Assembly: GCA_012840465.1 (NCBI GenBank)
Contig: DULJ01000048.1
Location: forward strand, 124,001-188,000
Source: Caryophanales bacterium
GTDB lineage: Bacteria > Bacillota > Bacilli > Bacillales > Bacillaceae_J
Direction: 5' to 3'
Length of the DNA stretch: 64,000 nucleotides
How positions within the stretch are numbered: position 1 is the first letter of the stretch; each line of letters starts with the position of its first letter. The notes beneath the pieces were generated by a model. It did no database searches. It was not told the DNA's origin and worked only from the letters and a program-made list of their open reading frames with translations. A program made the position numbers and the translations under genes. Shown here in pieces: positions 8,535 to 16,135 of the stretch.

Positions 8535-9668
8535 TTATTCAAAATAATGTAAAGCTATTTGTTCAATCAAGGTTTCTGAACCAATATAATTTAGACGTAA
8601 AATCCTTAATTCTTTATACCAACGTTCCAACGGTGCATCACCCGAAAAACCCATACCTCCATGAATTTGAAAGATATTATCAATAATTTTAGAGGCAACT
8701 TCAGTGGCATGCAACTTAGCCATTGCTACTAATGTAAAAGCATTCCTATCATGTTCATCAAGTTTCTTTGCTGCGCTTCCTACTAATTGTCTTGCGGATT
8801 CCAGTTCTGTAGCTGATCGGGCAATCATTGTGCGGATTGTAGGAAATTCAGCCAATGGTTTTCCCCTTGTAATTCTTAGTTTGGCGTAGTCAATTCCTAA
8901 ATTCAATGCTTTCTTTCCAATTCCAATACATTTTGCTGCAATTTCTAATTGTGATTCAGTAAGCCACTGATTAATTAAAGATACTCCCTCACCTACATCT
9001 CCGATTCTTTGACTGTCATGAAGTTTATAGGAATTAAAAGTTAGTTGACTTACTTTTTGCACATCAATCAACATTGTATCTTTAACAATAATAGATTCAT
9101 CTTTATTAATAATAAATAATGTTGGTTTTACTTCGTTTTCATGGATACAGTGAGCAAGTACCACACCAAAATTGGCTTTATCAACATTTGCAACATATGA
9201 TTTTTCCCCATTAATAACCCAGTAATCCCCTTCTTTTGTTGCTGTAGTTACTAATTGCCCAATATTATTATTTTCAATTTCTTCCCAAACACCGACAAAA
9301 CAACCGTTGCCGGACTGTACAGCAGGTTTAATAAATTTGTCAACTTGCTCCGATGTACATTTTTCCAGAAATGATGGCAAGTCATTTCCAAATGCCAGCC
9401 CGGCAGGCTTACTCAGGCCAAAACGATGTTGTACCTGCTCTTCAAATAGTACTGAGCGGTCGTAAAATGATAAGCCAGCACCGCCTAATTCTTTTTTTGT
9501 ACCCATAAGCCATAGACCAGACTGTTTCCCTTTTTGTTGCAATTCTTTAGTAATTTCATCAGAGAATTGAACACCATTACGATCAACAGGATATACATGA
9601 TCTTTTACAAGTGATCTTACAGTCCGTTTTAATGTCGATAAATTACTTTCCGTTACAATTCCTTCCAT
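8535..9668 (-). CDS. Acyl-CoA dehydrogenase family protein
   Basis: A FAD-dependent acyl-CoA dehydrogenase fold of 377 residues. The C-terminal signature FQIHGGMGFSGDAPLERWYKE and the helical segment RITRGKPLAEFPTIRTMIA are diagnostic. The middle beta domain (YWVINGEKSYVANVDKA) is weaker than in typical family members. The start ATG at 9668 has GGAGG upstream and overlaps the ComB-like gene by 16 bases. It is the last gene of the sigma-54 operon and has a close paralogue at 60847-61992 (shared FAEDT-type N-terminus, KPAVKQGKGCF-like loop, RITRGKPLAEFPTIRTM). A role in oxidising or eliminating from a CoA thioester is expected; the substrate is unknown. Confidence 0.82.
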   Translation of the reverse strand: MEGIVTESNLSTLKRTVRSLVKDHVYPVDRNGVQFSDEITKELQQKGKQSGLWLMGTKKELGGAGLSFYDRSVLFEEQVQHRFGLSKPAGLAFGNDLPSFLEKCTSEQVDKFIKPAVQSGNGCFVGVWEEIENNNIGQLVTTATKEGDYWVINGEKSYVANVDKANFGVVLAHCIHENEVKPTLFIINKDESIIVKDTMLIDVQKVSQLTFNSYKLHDSQRIGDVGEGVSLINQWLTESQLEIAAKCIGIGKKALNLGIDYAKLRITRGKPLAEFPTIRTMIARSATELESARQLVGSAAKKLDEHDRNAFTLVAMAKLHATEVASKIIDNIFQIHGGMGFSGDAPLERWYKELRILRLNYIGSETLIEQIALHYFE

Positions 9669-10396
9669 TCCAATTCCTCCAAATTCCCATCTTTTTTTCT
9701 TACTCCATCCTCAAGTGTCATAAACCCTTTCGAATGCGCCTTCAGAGTGGGGACAACTTCAATACTATTTGTTTTTGAAACAAATTCACTTGCCTTTAGG
9801 CTTCCTAGAGAAAATAACAATTTTCCAGTTTCAGAATTTTGAAGTAAAGGACCTAGATTATTTTTTTGAGCATTGTATAAATGTAAGGCAATTGTAGCAG
9901 CGTCACTCAAATGCCAAGGCCCATCCTTTTGCAATTCATGGACTAAATGCCCTGAGCAAATAATTAAAACCGTTTTGTTACTATGATCTTCAGCAATTTT
10001 TTTTGCTACTGCAGCACCGTTTAATAATGATGAGGTATAAATGGCAGCTGCTCCTGCGGATTTTTTTATAGCAACAGTACCATTTGTTGTCGATAAAATT
10101 AATGTTTTTTTCATTAAGTCTAAATTTAATAACTTTTCAGGATCCGGGTTTTCAAAACCCTTCAGAGGGGAACCTCCCAATTCACCTGCTAAAATAAATG
10201 AACCTTGCACTAATAATTGACTTACAAAATAAGCTTCTTTTCCATCAAGTACGGGAATGACCCTTTTTACCCCTGCATTTACCATGGTAGCAATTGTAGA
10301 TGTTGCCAGTAAAACATCGATAATTACGGCTACACAATTTACAATTTTGCTTTCATCAATTTCCTCTTTTTTAAACAGTACGTGGATTTTTCTCAT
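9653..10396 (-). CDS. ComB-like 2-phosphosulfolactate phosphatase family protein
   Basis: About 247 residues with the ComB-family pattern: IIDVLLATSTIATMVNAG near the N-terminus, ELGGSPLKGFENPDPEKL, LSTTNGTVAIKK and ICSGH. Characterised ComB enzymes are Mg2+-dependent acid phosphatases that make sulfolactate in coenzyme M synthesis or in Bacillus spores. No ComA-type phosphosulfolactate synthase is nearby. The gene is sandwiched between an APH-type kinase (7 bases upstream) and an acyl-CoA dehydrogenase (16-base overlap). A phosphatase acting on a phosphorylated acyl intermediate is therefore an attractive inference. The start ATG at 10396 is chosen because AAGGTG precedes it and it clears the upstream stop; a start at 10432 has no ribosome binding site. 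Confidence 0.75.
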   Translation of the reverse strand: MRKIHVLFKKEEIDESKIVNCVAVIIDVLLATSTIATMVNAGVKRVIPVLDGKEAYFVSQLLVQGSFILAGELGGSPLKGFENPDPEKLLNLDLMKKTLILSTTNGTVAIKKSAGAAAIYTSSLLNGAAVAKKIAEDHSNKTVLIICSGHLVHELQKDGPWHLSDAATIALHLYNAQKNNLGPLLQNSETGKLLFSLGSLKASEFVSKTNSIEVVPTLKAHSKGFMTLEDGVRKKDGNLEELEWKEL

Positions 10397-10403
10397 AGGC
10401 ACC

Positions 10404-11459
10404 TTATCGTAATAACGTTCTATTCTTCGCATTAACCGATTGATAAATCAAATTATTAATGCCAATATTAAGGCTTTTAAATCTCTCATCCTGAATTTCT
10501 CCCATTTTATAACGATAGTAAATCTGTTGAAGTATAACGGCAATTTTATAGAATGCAAAGGTTATATAGTAATCAATATTTGATAAATCGCGATTACTTT
10601 TCTTTGCATATAGTTCAACAAGATCTTTTCGTCTTAGAAATCCGGGTTGATCCGTAACAGATGTTAAACCTGTCTCTGCTTCATCCTGCTCAGTCCAATA
10701 AGCTAATGTAGATCCTAAATCTGTTAATGGGTCCCCAACCGTACATAATTCCCAGTCAAAGACACCAACGACTTTACCGGGATCATTTCGATCAAACATC
10801 ATATTATTTAATTTAAAATCGTTATGGACAATCGTTGCTTTAGGTGACGCAGGTATATTAGCTGTTAAATAGTTTTCAATTTCCTCAGTGCCGAGAATTT
10901 CGTCGGTTTTTGATTGATGATATCTTTTTATCCAGCCCTTTACTTGTCTTTCCAAATATCCATCGGACTTACCAATATCCATCAGGTTAGCTTTTTCAAT
11001 GTCAATTTCATGCAAATTAACAAGAGTATCAATCACTACTTCAGAAATAGTTTTTCCAACTTGTTCAGATGAACCATACTCAGCAGGTAGCTCTTCATCC
11101 AAAACATGCCCATCTTTTTTCTCCATAACATAGAAATGCTTTTCCATGATTGATGGGTTTTCACAATACAAATACGGCTTTGGTGCTAATGGAAAAACGG
11201 GATACAGCTTTGAAAGAATTCGGTATTCCCTTTCCATATCGTGCGCTTTCGGGGGAATCATCCCAAATGGTGGTCGTCTTAATACTGCCTCCCATTCCCC
11301 AATTTTAATAAGATAAGTCAGGTTGGAATAACCGGCAGGAAATTTTTGAACTTCGATTGGACAATTGCTTAAACCTTCAATGTTTGCCTGTAAGAACTTT
11401 GCAATAACATCCCAATTAAGCCCGTCTATATCGACACTTTGCACCCTTTGTTTTTCCAT
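10404..11459 (-). CDS. APH-type phosphotransferase (ACAD10/11 kinase-like, LvaA-like)
   Basis: A kinase-fold protein of 351 residues of the phosphotransferase/aminoglycoside phosphotransferase family. It has the catalytic loop IVHNDFKLNNMMFD (Asp as base, Asn for Mg2+) and the metal-binding FDWELCTVGDPLTDLG. The N-lobe contains YSNLTYLIKIGEWEAVLRRPP, a hallmark of the ACAD10/11 N-terminal kinase domain rather than of antibiotic kinases. In levulinate catabolism the homologous LvaA phosphorylates 4-hydroxyacyl-CoA, and an ACAD then removes the phosphate. Its start overlaps the ACAD11-like gene stop by one base (TAATG), implying coupled expression. A close paralogue is at 62024-63085. Confidence 0.88.
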   Translation of the reverse strand: MEKQRVQSVDIDGLNWDVIAKFLQANIEGLSNCPIEVQKFPAGYSNLTYLIKIGEWEAVLRRPPFGMIPPKAHDMEREYRILSKLYPVFPLAPKPYLYCENPSIMEKHFYVMEKKDGHVLDEELPAEYGSSEQVGKTISEVVIDTLVNLHEIDIEKANLMDIGKSDGYLERQVKGWIKRYHQSKTDEILGTEEIENYLTANIPASPKATIVHNDFKLNNMMFDRNDPGKVVGVFDWELCTVGDPLTDLGSTLAYWTEQDEAETGLTSVTDQPGFLRRKDLVELYAKKSNRDLSNIDYYITFAFYKIAVILQQIYYRYKMGEIQDERFKSLNIGINNLIYQSVNAKNRTLLR

Positions 11460-12664
11460 TAAACTGTAACCCCCCTACCAAGTCTATTTTGTTTATTCTC
11501 TTTTAATATTTGTCTTGCCACAACCATTCTGTGCACTTCATCCGCTCCATCATATATACGGGCAGCCCTTGCTTCCCGGTAAAAACCTTCCAGTACCTTA
11601 TTTGGTGTTAAGCCATACATTCCATGAACTTGGATCGAACGGTCAATCACATCATTTAACACCTTTGCCCCAAAGAATTTTATAATGGATACTTCAGATC
11701 TCGCTTCGTCCCCTTGGTCCATCCTCCAAGCTGCTTGAAGTGTTAATAACCGTGCTGCTTGAATTTCAGCTTCTGAATCAGCAATAAAGTTTTGAATAAT
11801 TTGAGATTCTGCTAGAGTTTTATCACCTGCTTTTCGTTCTTGTGCAAAATCAACTGATTCCTGAAGACAGCGGTGGGCCACACCGATCCATCTCATTGCA
11901 TGAGTGATTCTTCCGGGGCCCAGACGAAGTTGGGCTAACTTAAAGCCTTCTCCACGCTTTCCAAGCATATCCTCTTCACGCACTCTGCAGTTTGTAAAAC
12001 GAACTTCACAATGTCCGCCTGGATAATGGTCACCCATAACAGGTACTTCACGTACAACTTCGAAGCCGGGGTTATTTGTATCAACAATGAACAAACTTGT
12101 TCTATGATGGGGATCATTATCCGGGTCTGTTACTACCATTGCAATAGCAAAAGCTGCACCAACAGCCCCAGTAGTATACCATTTATTAGCATTAATGACC
12201 CATTCGTTCCCATCCTTCTCAGCCTTCCCTTGTAGCATGCGAGGGTCAGATCCAGATACTTCAGGTTCCGTCATTGCAAAGCATGAGCGAATATCACCGT
12301 TTGCCAAAGGTATTAAGTATTTTTCCTTTTGTTCTTTTGTTGCAGCATGCCAGAGTATTTCGCCATTACCAGCATCAGGGGCCATCGATCCAAAGACATA
12401 GGGACCAATTGGACTTCTTGCAATAACTTCAGATAATAAGCCTAAAGAAAGGAAGCCAATACCCATTCCACCAACTTCCTTTTGTAAATGTCCAGCCCAT
12501 AGTCCTTCCTTCTTTACAATCTCCTGCAAAGGCTTTAATATTTCATTTGGTAGACCACGGTGCGGAACCATATACTTTTCATTTGGGTAAACGTATTTTT
12601 CCATAATTTCTGTTGCTTTTTCTAGCATCAACTTTTGTTCTTCGTTAGGGCAAAAATCAAACAT
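11459..12664 (-). CDS. ACAD11-like acyl-CoA dehydrogenase
   Basis: A full-length acyl-CoA dehydrogenase of 401 residues. It has the ACAD11-type landmarks SMAPDAGNGEIL, CFAMTEPEVSGSDP, RLGPGRITHAMRWIGVA and RIYDGADEVHRMVVA. These resemble the C-terminal domain of human ACAD10/11, which process 4-hydroxyacyl-CoA after phosphorylation. It is the first gene of the operon; the ATG at 12664 has AAGGAG 9 bases upstream, and a sigma-54 promoter lies at 12708-12723. It is followed directly by the kinase gene, so the two-domain animal enzyme is here two adjacent genes. A near-identical paralogue occupies 63060 to the right edge. Confidence 0.9.
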   Translation of the reverse strand: MFDFCPNEEQKLMLEKATEIMEKYVYPNEKYMVPHRGLPNEILKPLQEIVKKEGLWAGHLQKEVGGMGIGFLSLGLLSEVIARSPIGPYVFGSMAPDAGNGEILWHAATKEQKEKYLIPLANGDIRSCFAMTEPEVSGSDPRMLQGKAEKDGNEWVINANKWYTTGAVGAAFAIAMVVTDPDNDPHHRTSLFIVDTNNPGFEVVREVPVMGDHYPGGHCEVRFTNCRVREEDMLGKRGEGFKLAQLRLGPGRITHAMRWIGVAHRCLQESVDFAQERKAGDKTLAESQIIQNFIADSEAEIQAARLLTLQAAWRMDQGDEARSEVSIIKFFGAKVLNDVIDRSIQVHGMYGLTPNKVLEGFYREARAARIYDGADEVHRMVVARQILKENKQNRLGRGVTV

Positions 12665-12707
12665 AAGTTCAACTCCTTTTTCTTTTCTAGTTCACAACAT
12701 TCAAATA

Positions 12708-12723
12708 TGCAATTTTCATGCCA
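12708..12723 (-). promoter_or_regulatory. Sigma-54 promoter proximal to the ACAD11-like operon
   Basis: The minus strand reads TGGCATGAAAATTGCA, with GG and GC 10 bases apart. The predicted start near 12697 is about 33 bases before the ACAD11-like ATG, leaving room for the AAGGAG site. Confidence 0.85.
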
Positions 12724-12783
12724 ATAAATCAAGTGAGTAAAACGTTAATTTTTATAATTTTCTTAAAATAAAAGCTGCAATTT

Positions 12784-12827
12784 GATGAAAATATTCATCA
12801 CACAAAACTTTCTGATGAATATATTCC
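12784..12827. promoter_or_regulatory. Paired GATGAA palindromes, candidate activator-binding sites
   Basis: GATGAAAATATTCATC at 12784-12799 is an inverted repeat with 6-bp arms. GATGAATATATTCC at 12814-12827 is a related imperfect copy 30 bases away. Both lie about 90-130 bases upstream of the predicted start of the proximal sigma-54 promoter, the normal place for enhancer sites. A similar GATGAAAATATGAATC occurs at about 6955-6970 upstream of the liv promoter. Confidence 0.4.
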
Positions 12828-12830
12828 AAA

Positions 12831-12870
12831 GAAAATCCGCAAACCGATTAATTACTGGCAGCGGATTTTC
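12831..12870. terminator. Hairpin between the two sigma-54 promoters, possible terminator
   Basis: The perfect 10-bp arms GAAAATCCGC (12831-12840) and GCGGATTTTC (12861-12870) enclose a 20-base loop. The plus strand continues with TTTTTT and the minus strand with a weaker TTTC-TTT, so it could end minus-strand transcripts from the SDR at 13148 or from the distal promoter. The rest of the 12665-13147 gap holds the two promoters, the palindromes and a 9-bp inverted repeat at 13063-13085, with no gene. Confidence 0.4.
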
Positions 12871-12984
12871 TTTTTTCCACAAAAGGAACAGATCTTCTAT
12901 ATTTTTTGAATATTTTAAGTAGAACAATGTAACATATTAACATTCATCAATCAGAAAACTATATTCTGTTCTAGTTGATTATAT

Positions 12985-13000
12985 TGCAATTTTGATGCCA
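12985..13000 (-). promoter_or_regulatory. Second, distal sigma-54 promoter
   Basis: The minus strand reads TGGCATCAAAATTGCA with correct GG-N10-GC spacing. It lies 277 bases upstream of the proximal promoter and points the same way, towards the ACAD11-like operon. A transcript from it would cross the GATGAA palindromes and the hairpin at 12831-12870. No open reading frame fills the interval, so it may make a short leader RNA or be a spare promoter. Confidence 0.7.
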
Positions 13001-13147
13001 AACTAAAGTTTAAATTTTGTCTTTCCCTAACAGAACTAATGGTTCTCTGGTGTACTATTTTTAGGAAAAAGATTTACTTTTTCCTTATTTTTGCGAAATT
13101 TTTATAGAGTATAATATTACATTTTTCATATTGATTGGCTCCACTTT

Positions 13148-13909
13148 TTACTGAGCTAACCAACCACCATCTACATAAATAGTTTGACCAGTAATAAAAC
13201 TGCTTGCATCAGAGGCTAACAATAAAATCGTGCCTTCCAATTCTTCAGGAATACCTAGCCTTTTTAATGGTGTTTTGTTAATAATTTTTCCTCGTACTTT
13301 CTCATTACTTAACTCCGATTTATTCATTTCCGTTTCAATATAAGCTGGACCAATTGCATTTACATGAATACCGAACCTTGACCACTCCAAGGCAAGTGAT
13401 CTAGTTAAATTAATGACCGCCGCTTTACTTGCAGTATAGGCGCTGATTCCAACATCTCCTACTGCACCAACAACAGAAGATATGTTGATAATTTTTCCAT
13501 GCCCTTGAGCTTTCATCACCTTTGCAACAGCTTGTGAACAAAAGAAAAGTGATTTTACATTTAAAGCCATTACCTGATCCCATTCTTCTTCTGTCACATC
13601 AAAAGCAAACTTTGTATGAGATATTCCAGCATTATTAACAAGAATATCTACTTTTCCAAATATTCGCAGGACATTCTCTACCATTTCGTCTATTTCCTTG
13701 ATGTTAGTGATGTCATTTGAAAAACCAACTCCCTTACTACCTAGTTTTTCAATTTCATCAACAACTTCTTGGTTTCTCTCCGAATTACGACCGACAATGA
13801 CAATGTTAGCACCACTTTTTGCTAATGCTAAAGCAATTGTTCTTCCTAGTCCACGATTTCCACCTGTCACAATTGCAGTTTTTTTATTTAAATTAAAAAT
13901 GTCTGTCAT
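13148..13909 (-). CDS. SDR-family oxidoreductase
   Basis: A classical SDR of 253 residues. It has TGGNRGLG near residues 15-22, NNAG, a catalytic Ser in NISSVVGAVG, the YTASK motif and a C-terminal YVDGGWLAQ. It is related to, but clearly distinct from, the SDR at 249-1013. The ATG at 13909 is preceded by AGGAG. It appears monocistronic with its own sigma-54 promoter, which ties it to the same regulon. A role as 3-keto/4-keto acid or hydroxyacyl-CoA reductase/dehydrogenase (the position filled by LvaD in levulinate clusters) is possible but inferred only from context. Confidence 0.85.
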   Translation of the reverse strand: MTDIFNLNKKTAIVTGGNRGLGRTIALALAKSGANIVIVGRNSERNQEVVDEIEKLGSKGVGFSNDITNIKEIDEMVENVLRIFGKVDILVNNAGISHTKFAFDVTEEEWDQVMALNVKSLFFCSQAVAKVMKAQGHGKIINISSVVGAVGDVGISAYTASKAAVINLTRSLALEWSRFGIHVNAIGPAYIETEMNKSELSNEKVRGKIINKTPLKRLGIPEELEGTILLLASDASSFITGQTIYVDGGWLAQ

Positions 13910-13950
13910 GACTCACTCACTCCTATTTCATTTTTTCACATTTATAAACT

Positions 13951-13966
13951 TGCAATTTTTATGCCA
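13951..13966 (-). promoter_or_regulatory. Sigma-54 promoter of the SDR gene
   Basis: The minus strand reads TGGCATAAAAATTGCA with GG-N10-GC spacing, about 42 bases upstream of the SDR start. It is nearly identical to the promoters at 12708 and 12985. Confidence 0.85.
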
Positions 13967-14036
13967 ACTATACAGGCTGGCAATGTAATAGCTTATAAAG
14001 AGATTTAGTCCATTTAATTATTGAAAATAAGAAAAG

Positions 14037-14073
14037 TTTCATGTTTTTCCTTTCCATTAAGATAAACATGAAA
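14037..14073. promoter_or_regulatory. 10-bp inverted repeat upstream of the SDR sigma-54 promoter
   Basis: The arms TTTCATGTTT (14037-14046) and AAACATGAAA (14064-14073) are perfect complements. The centre lies about 115 bases upstream of the predicted transcription start, a suitable enhancer position. It partly abuts the T-tract of the rmuC terminator, so it could also be a distal part of that terminator. Confidence 0.3.
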
Positions 14074-14101
14074 AAAACAAGGTACCAAGACCGGTCCCTT
14101 G
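14071..14101 (-). terminator. Terminator after rmuC
   Basis: The stem CAAGGGACC/GGTACCTTG (14078-14101, one mismatch) is followed on the minus strand by seven T residues. The plus strand also ends in CTTTTTT, so it can act in both directions. Confidence 0.75.
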
Positions 14102-14152
14102 CTTTTTTCTAACTTAAGTATCTTTCGCTGTTTATTAATTTAGCTAATAACC

Positions 14153-15484
14153 TTACTCCATCCCCACCAACTCTGACTCTCCTAACAGTTCATACGTTTC
14201 CGGTTGCGGCAATTCTTGGACATTTTTTAGCTTTCTTTCGATAACTCTGCTTCGTGTAGCTGCACTATCGATTGTATTGCTTGCTTCTTGGAGTTTTTTC
14301 TTTGTTTTATCGAGAATGTCTCCAAATTTAGTAAACTCCGTTTTTACAGCTCCAAGTAACCCCCAGACTTCACTGGATCGTTTTTGGATGGCTAATGTTC
14401 TGAAGCCCATTTGCAAGCTGTTCAGGAAGGCCGCTAATGTTGTTGGTCCGGCGATAATTATCCTTTGTTCCCTTTGCAGAGTGTCCCAAAGCCCTGGGCG
14501 CCGTAGAACTTCCGCAAATAGGCCTTCAAAAGGAAGAAACATTACGGCAAAGTCTGTTGTGTGAGGTGGGTTGATGTATTTATCGCGAATACTTTTTGCT
14601 TCCTGCTTAATACGATTTTCCAGCTGTTTAGCCGCATTTGCCGCAGCCTGGGCATCCCCTAATTCCTGTGCATCCAACAAACGATTGTAGTCCTCTAGAG
14701 GAAACTTTGAATCGATCGGAATATAGACTACTCCGCCGCTTTCATCTTTTGATGGCAGTTTAACTGCAAATTCAACTCTTTCAGCTGAACCTTTTTTCAT
14801 TGCGACATTGGATTCATATTGTTCTGGTGAAAGGATCTGTTCCAATAAATTACCTAATTGAATTTCGCCCATTATTCCTCTCGCTTTTACATTCGATAAT
14901 ACTTTTTTTAGATCGCCAACACCAGAAGCTAATGTTTGCATTTCCCCTAACCCCTTATGTACTTGCTCTAACCGTTCACTTACTTGTTTAAAAGAATCGC
15001 CAAGCCGTTGTTCTAACGTAGCATGTAATTTTTCATCTACAGTTAACCGCATTTGCTCTAATTTCTTACTATTATCTTCCTGTAAAAATGTTAACTTTTG
15101 TTCAACTGTATGGCGAACACCTTCAAGCTTGCGTTCATTCATGTTCGTTAGTTCTGTTAATTGTTTATTAAAACTGTCAAGCTGGTTTTTATTTTGAATC
15201 GCCATTTGATTGATCGTCGTCATAACATTTTGACTGAGAGAATTTAAAAGTGTCGTTAATTCCTCCCGGGTTTGCTTCGTTGACTGGCCCATTTCCTGTC
15301 TAATTTGCCCAATATCCTCTCGAACTGTTCTCTCAAGCCTTTCCTGCGCTTTTTCTATTAAAGAAAAGGAAGCTTGAAATTTATTAGATTTTTGTTTAGA
15401 TACCATGTTCAATACGATTAATAGTAGAATTAGCATAATAACATTTATTGCCATCGATGCTACAACCATTAGTGTAAGGTCCAT
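14153..15484 (-). CDS. rmuC: DNA recombination protein RmuC
   Basis: 443 residues. One N-terminal membrane segment (about 5-28, MVVASMAINVIMLILLLIVL) is followed by a long coiled-coil stretch (about 35-175). The conserved RmuC core comes next: KARGIMGEIQLGNLLEQIL, YIPIDSKFPLEDYNRLLDA and FLPFEGLFAEVLRR. The core resembles a PD-(D/E)xK nuclease fold, and the family limits DNA inversions and short-repeat rearrangements. The ATG at 15484 has GGAGGGG upstream. It is flanked by terminators on both sides, so it is probably a single-gene unit and an ordinary housekeeping gene separating the two catabolic regions. Confidence 0.93.
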   Translation of the reverse strand: MDLTLMVVASMAINVIMLILLLIVLNMVSKQKSNKFQASFSLIEKAQERLERTVREDIGQIRQEMGQSTKQTREELTTLLNSLSQNVMTTINQMAIQNKNQLDSFNKQLTELTNMNERKLEGVRHTVEQKLTFLQEDNSKKLEQMRLTVDEKLHATLEQRLGDSFKQVSERLEQVHKGLGEMQTLASGVGDLKKVLSNVKARGIMGEIQLGNLLEQILSPEQYESNVAMKKGSAERVEFAVKLPSKDESGGVVYIPIDSKFPLEDYNRLLDAQELGDAQAAANAAKQLENRIKQEAKSIRDKYINPPHTTDFAVMFLPFEGLFAEVLRRPGLWDTLQREQRIIIAGPTTLAAFLNSLQMGFRTLAIQKRSSEVWGLLGAVKTEFTKFGDILDKTKKKLQEASNTIDSAATRSRVIERKLKNVQELPQPETYELLGESELVGME

Positions 15485-15563
15485 CCATATCCCCTCCTAT
15501 TATCTATTTCTTTATTGTTACAAGTACTTCATTTATTTACTTTTAATAAAAGTAAACAAAATG

Positions 15564-15596
15564 AACTAGACCGCTACACAAGGCAACGGTCTAGTT
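15564..15596 (-). terminator. Terminator after the PPOX-family gene
   Basis: A perfect 10-bp stem AACTAGACCG/CGGTCTAGTT (15564-15573 with 15587-15596). It is followed on the minus strand by a T-rich stretch (TCATTTTGTTTACTTTT). It closes the flavin monooxygenase/PPOX unit and lies just upstream of rmuC. Confidence 0.75.
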
Positions 15597-15658
15597 TATT
15601 ATATCACTATATTTGACACGACAAGGGCTTTTTCGAACTTGCCCGAAAAGCTACCTTC

Positions 15659-16105
15659 TTACTTTCTTAATTGAGTATAAATCTCATGATCTATTTTATT
15701 AGCAAGTTCAACATCATATGTTTTTTCATATCCTGGTACCGCATTAATTTTCCCACCATAAAAAATGATATCTTCCACACTATCGATCTCTACTGTTACT
15801 ACTCTAAACTTCATTGTTCCTTGCATTATTGCTGAAACATTTCCAGTACCTTTTATTTCATAACAACTTTCAGGACCAACTACATTAAGAACTATATATG
15901 GATCATTTTCAATATTTTCAATACTTGAGGATTTATGACCTAATGCAAACTTAATTTTCTCACCACTTTCATGCGCAAATAACCAAGAAATCGTACTGAC
16001 TGTAGGTTTTTTTGTTTCTTTATCTACAGTAATGAGAGATATAATTCTTTCACCTTGTAAAAAGTCTATTAACTCTTTAGTTAATTTTTCTTTAATTTTT
16101 GACAT
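15659..16105 (-). CDS. Pyridoxamine 5'-phosphate oxidase-family (split-barrel FMN-binding) protein
   Basis: A small protein of 148 residues with a PPOX-like split barrel. IISLITVDKETKKPTVSTISWLF is the first strand pair, HKSSSIENIENDPYIVLNVV the FMN phosphate-contact region, and CYEIKGTGNV the next. Such proteins bind FMN or related cofactors, and some act as reductases or haem- or stress-related proteins. It follows the LLM flavin monooxygenase by 30 bases, and the two probably form one unit ending at the terminator. A role in supplying reduced flavin to the monooxygenase is possible, but nothing in the sequence proves it. Confidence 0.72.
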   Translation of the reverse strand: MSKIKEKLTKELIDFLQGERIISLITVDKETKKPTVSTISWLFAHESGEKIKFALGHKSSSIENIENDPYIVLNVVGPESCYEIKGTGNVSAIMQGTMKFRVVTVEIDSVEDIIFYGGKINAVPGYEKTYDVELANKIDHEIYTQLRK

Positions 16106-16135
16106 ACTGAAAACACTCCTTTTTACTCTTCGTTA

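Noticed and set aside
10404-11459. Aminoglycoside resistance kinase
   Set aside because: The N-lobe and metal-site motifs match ACAD10/11-type kinases and the gene is coupled to an ACAD; no resistance context is seen.
13063-13085. 9-bp inverted repeat AGGAAAAAG/CTTTTTCCT as a terminator of the SDR gene
   Set aside because: On the minus strand it is followed by A-rich rather than T-rich sequence and the stem is AT/purine-simple; it may be chance in AT-rich DNA.
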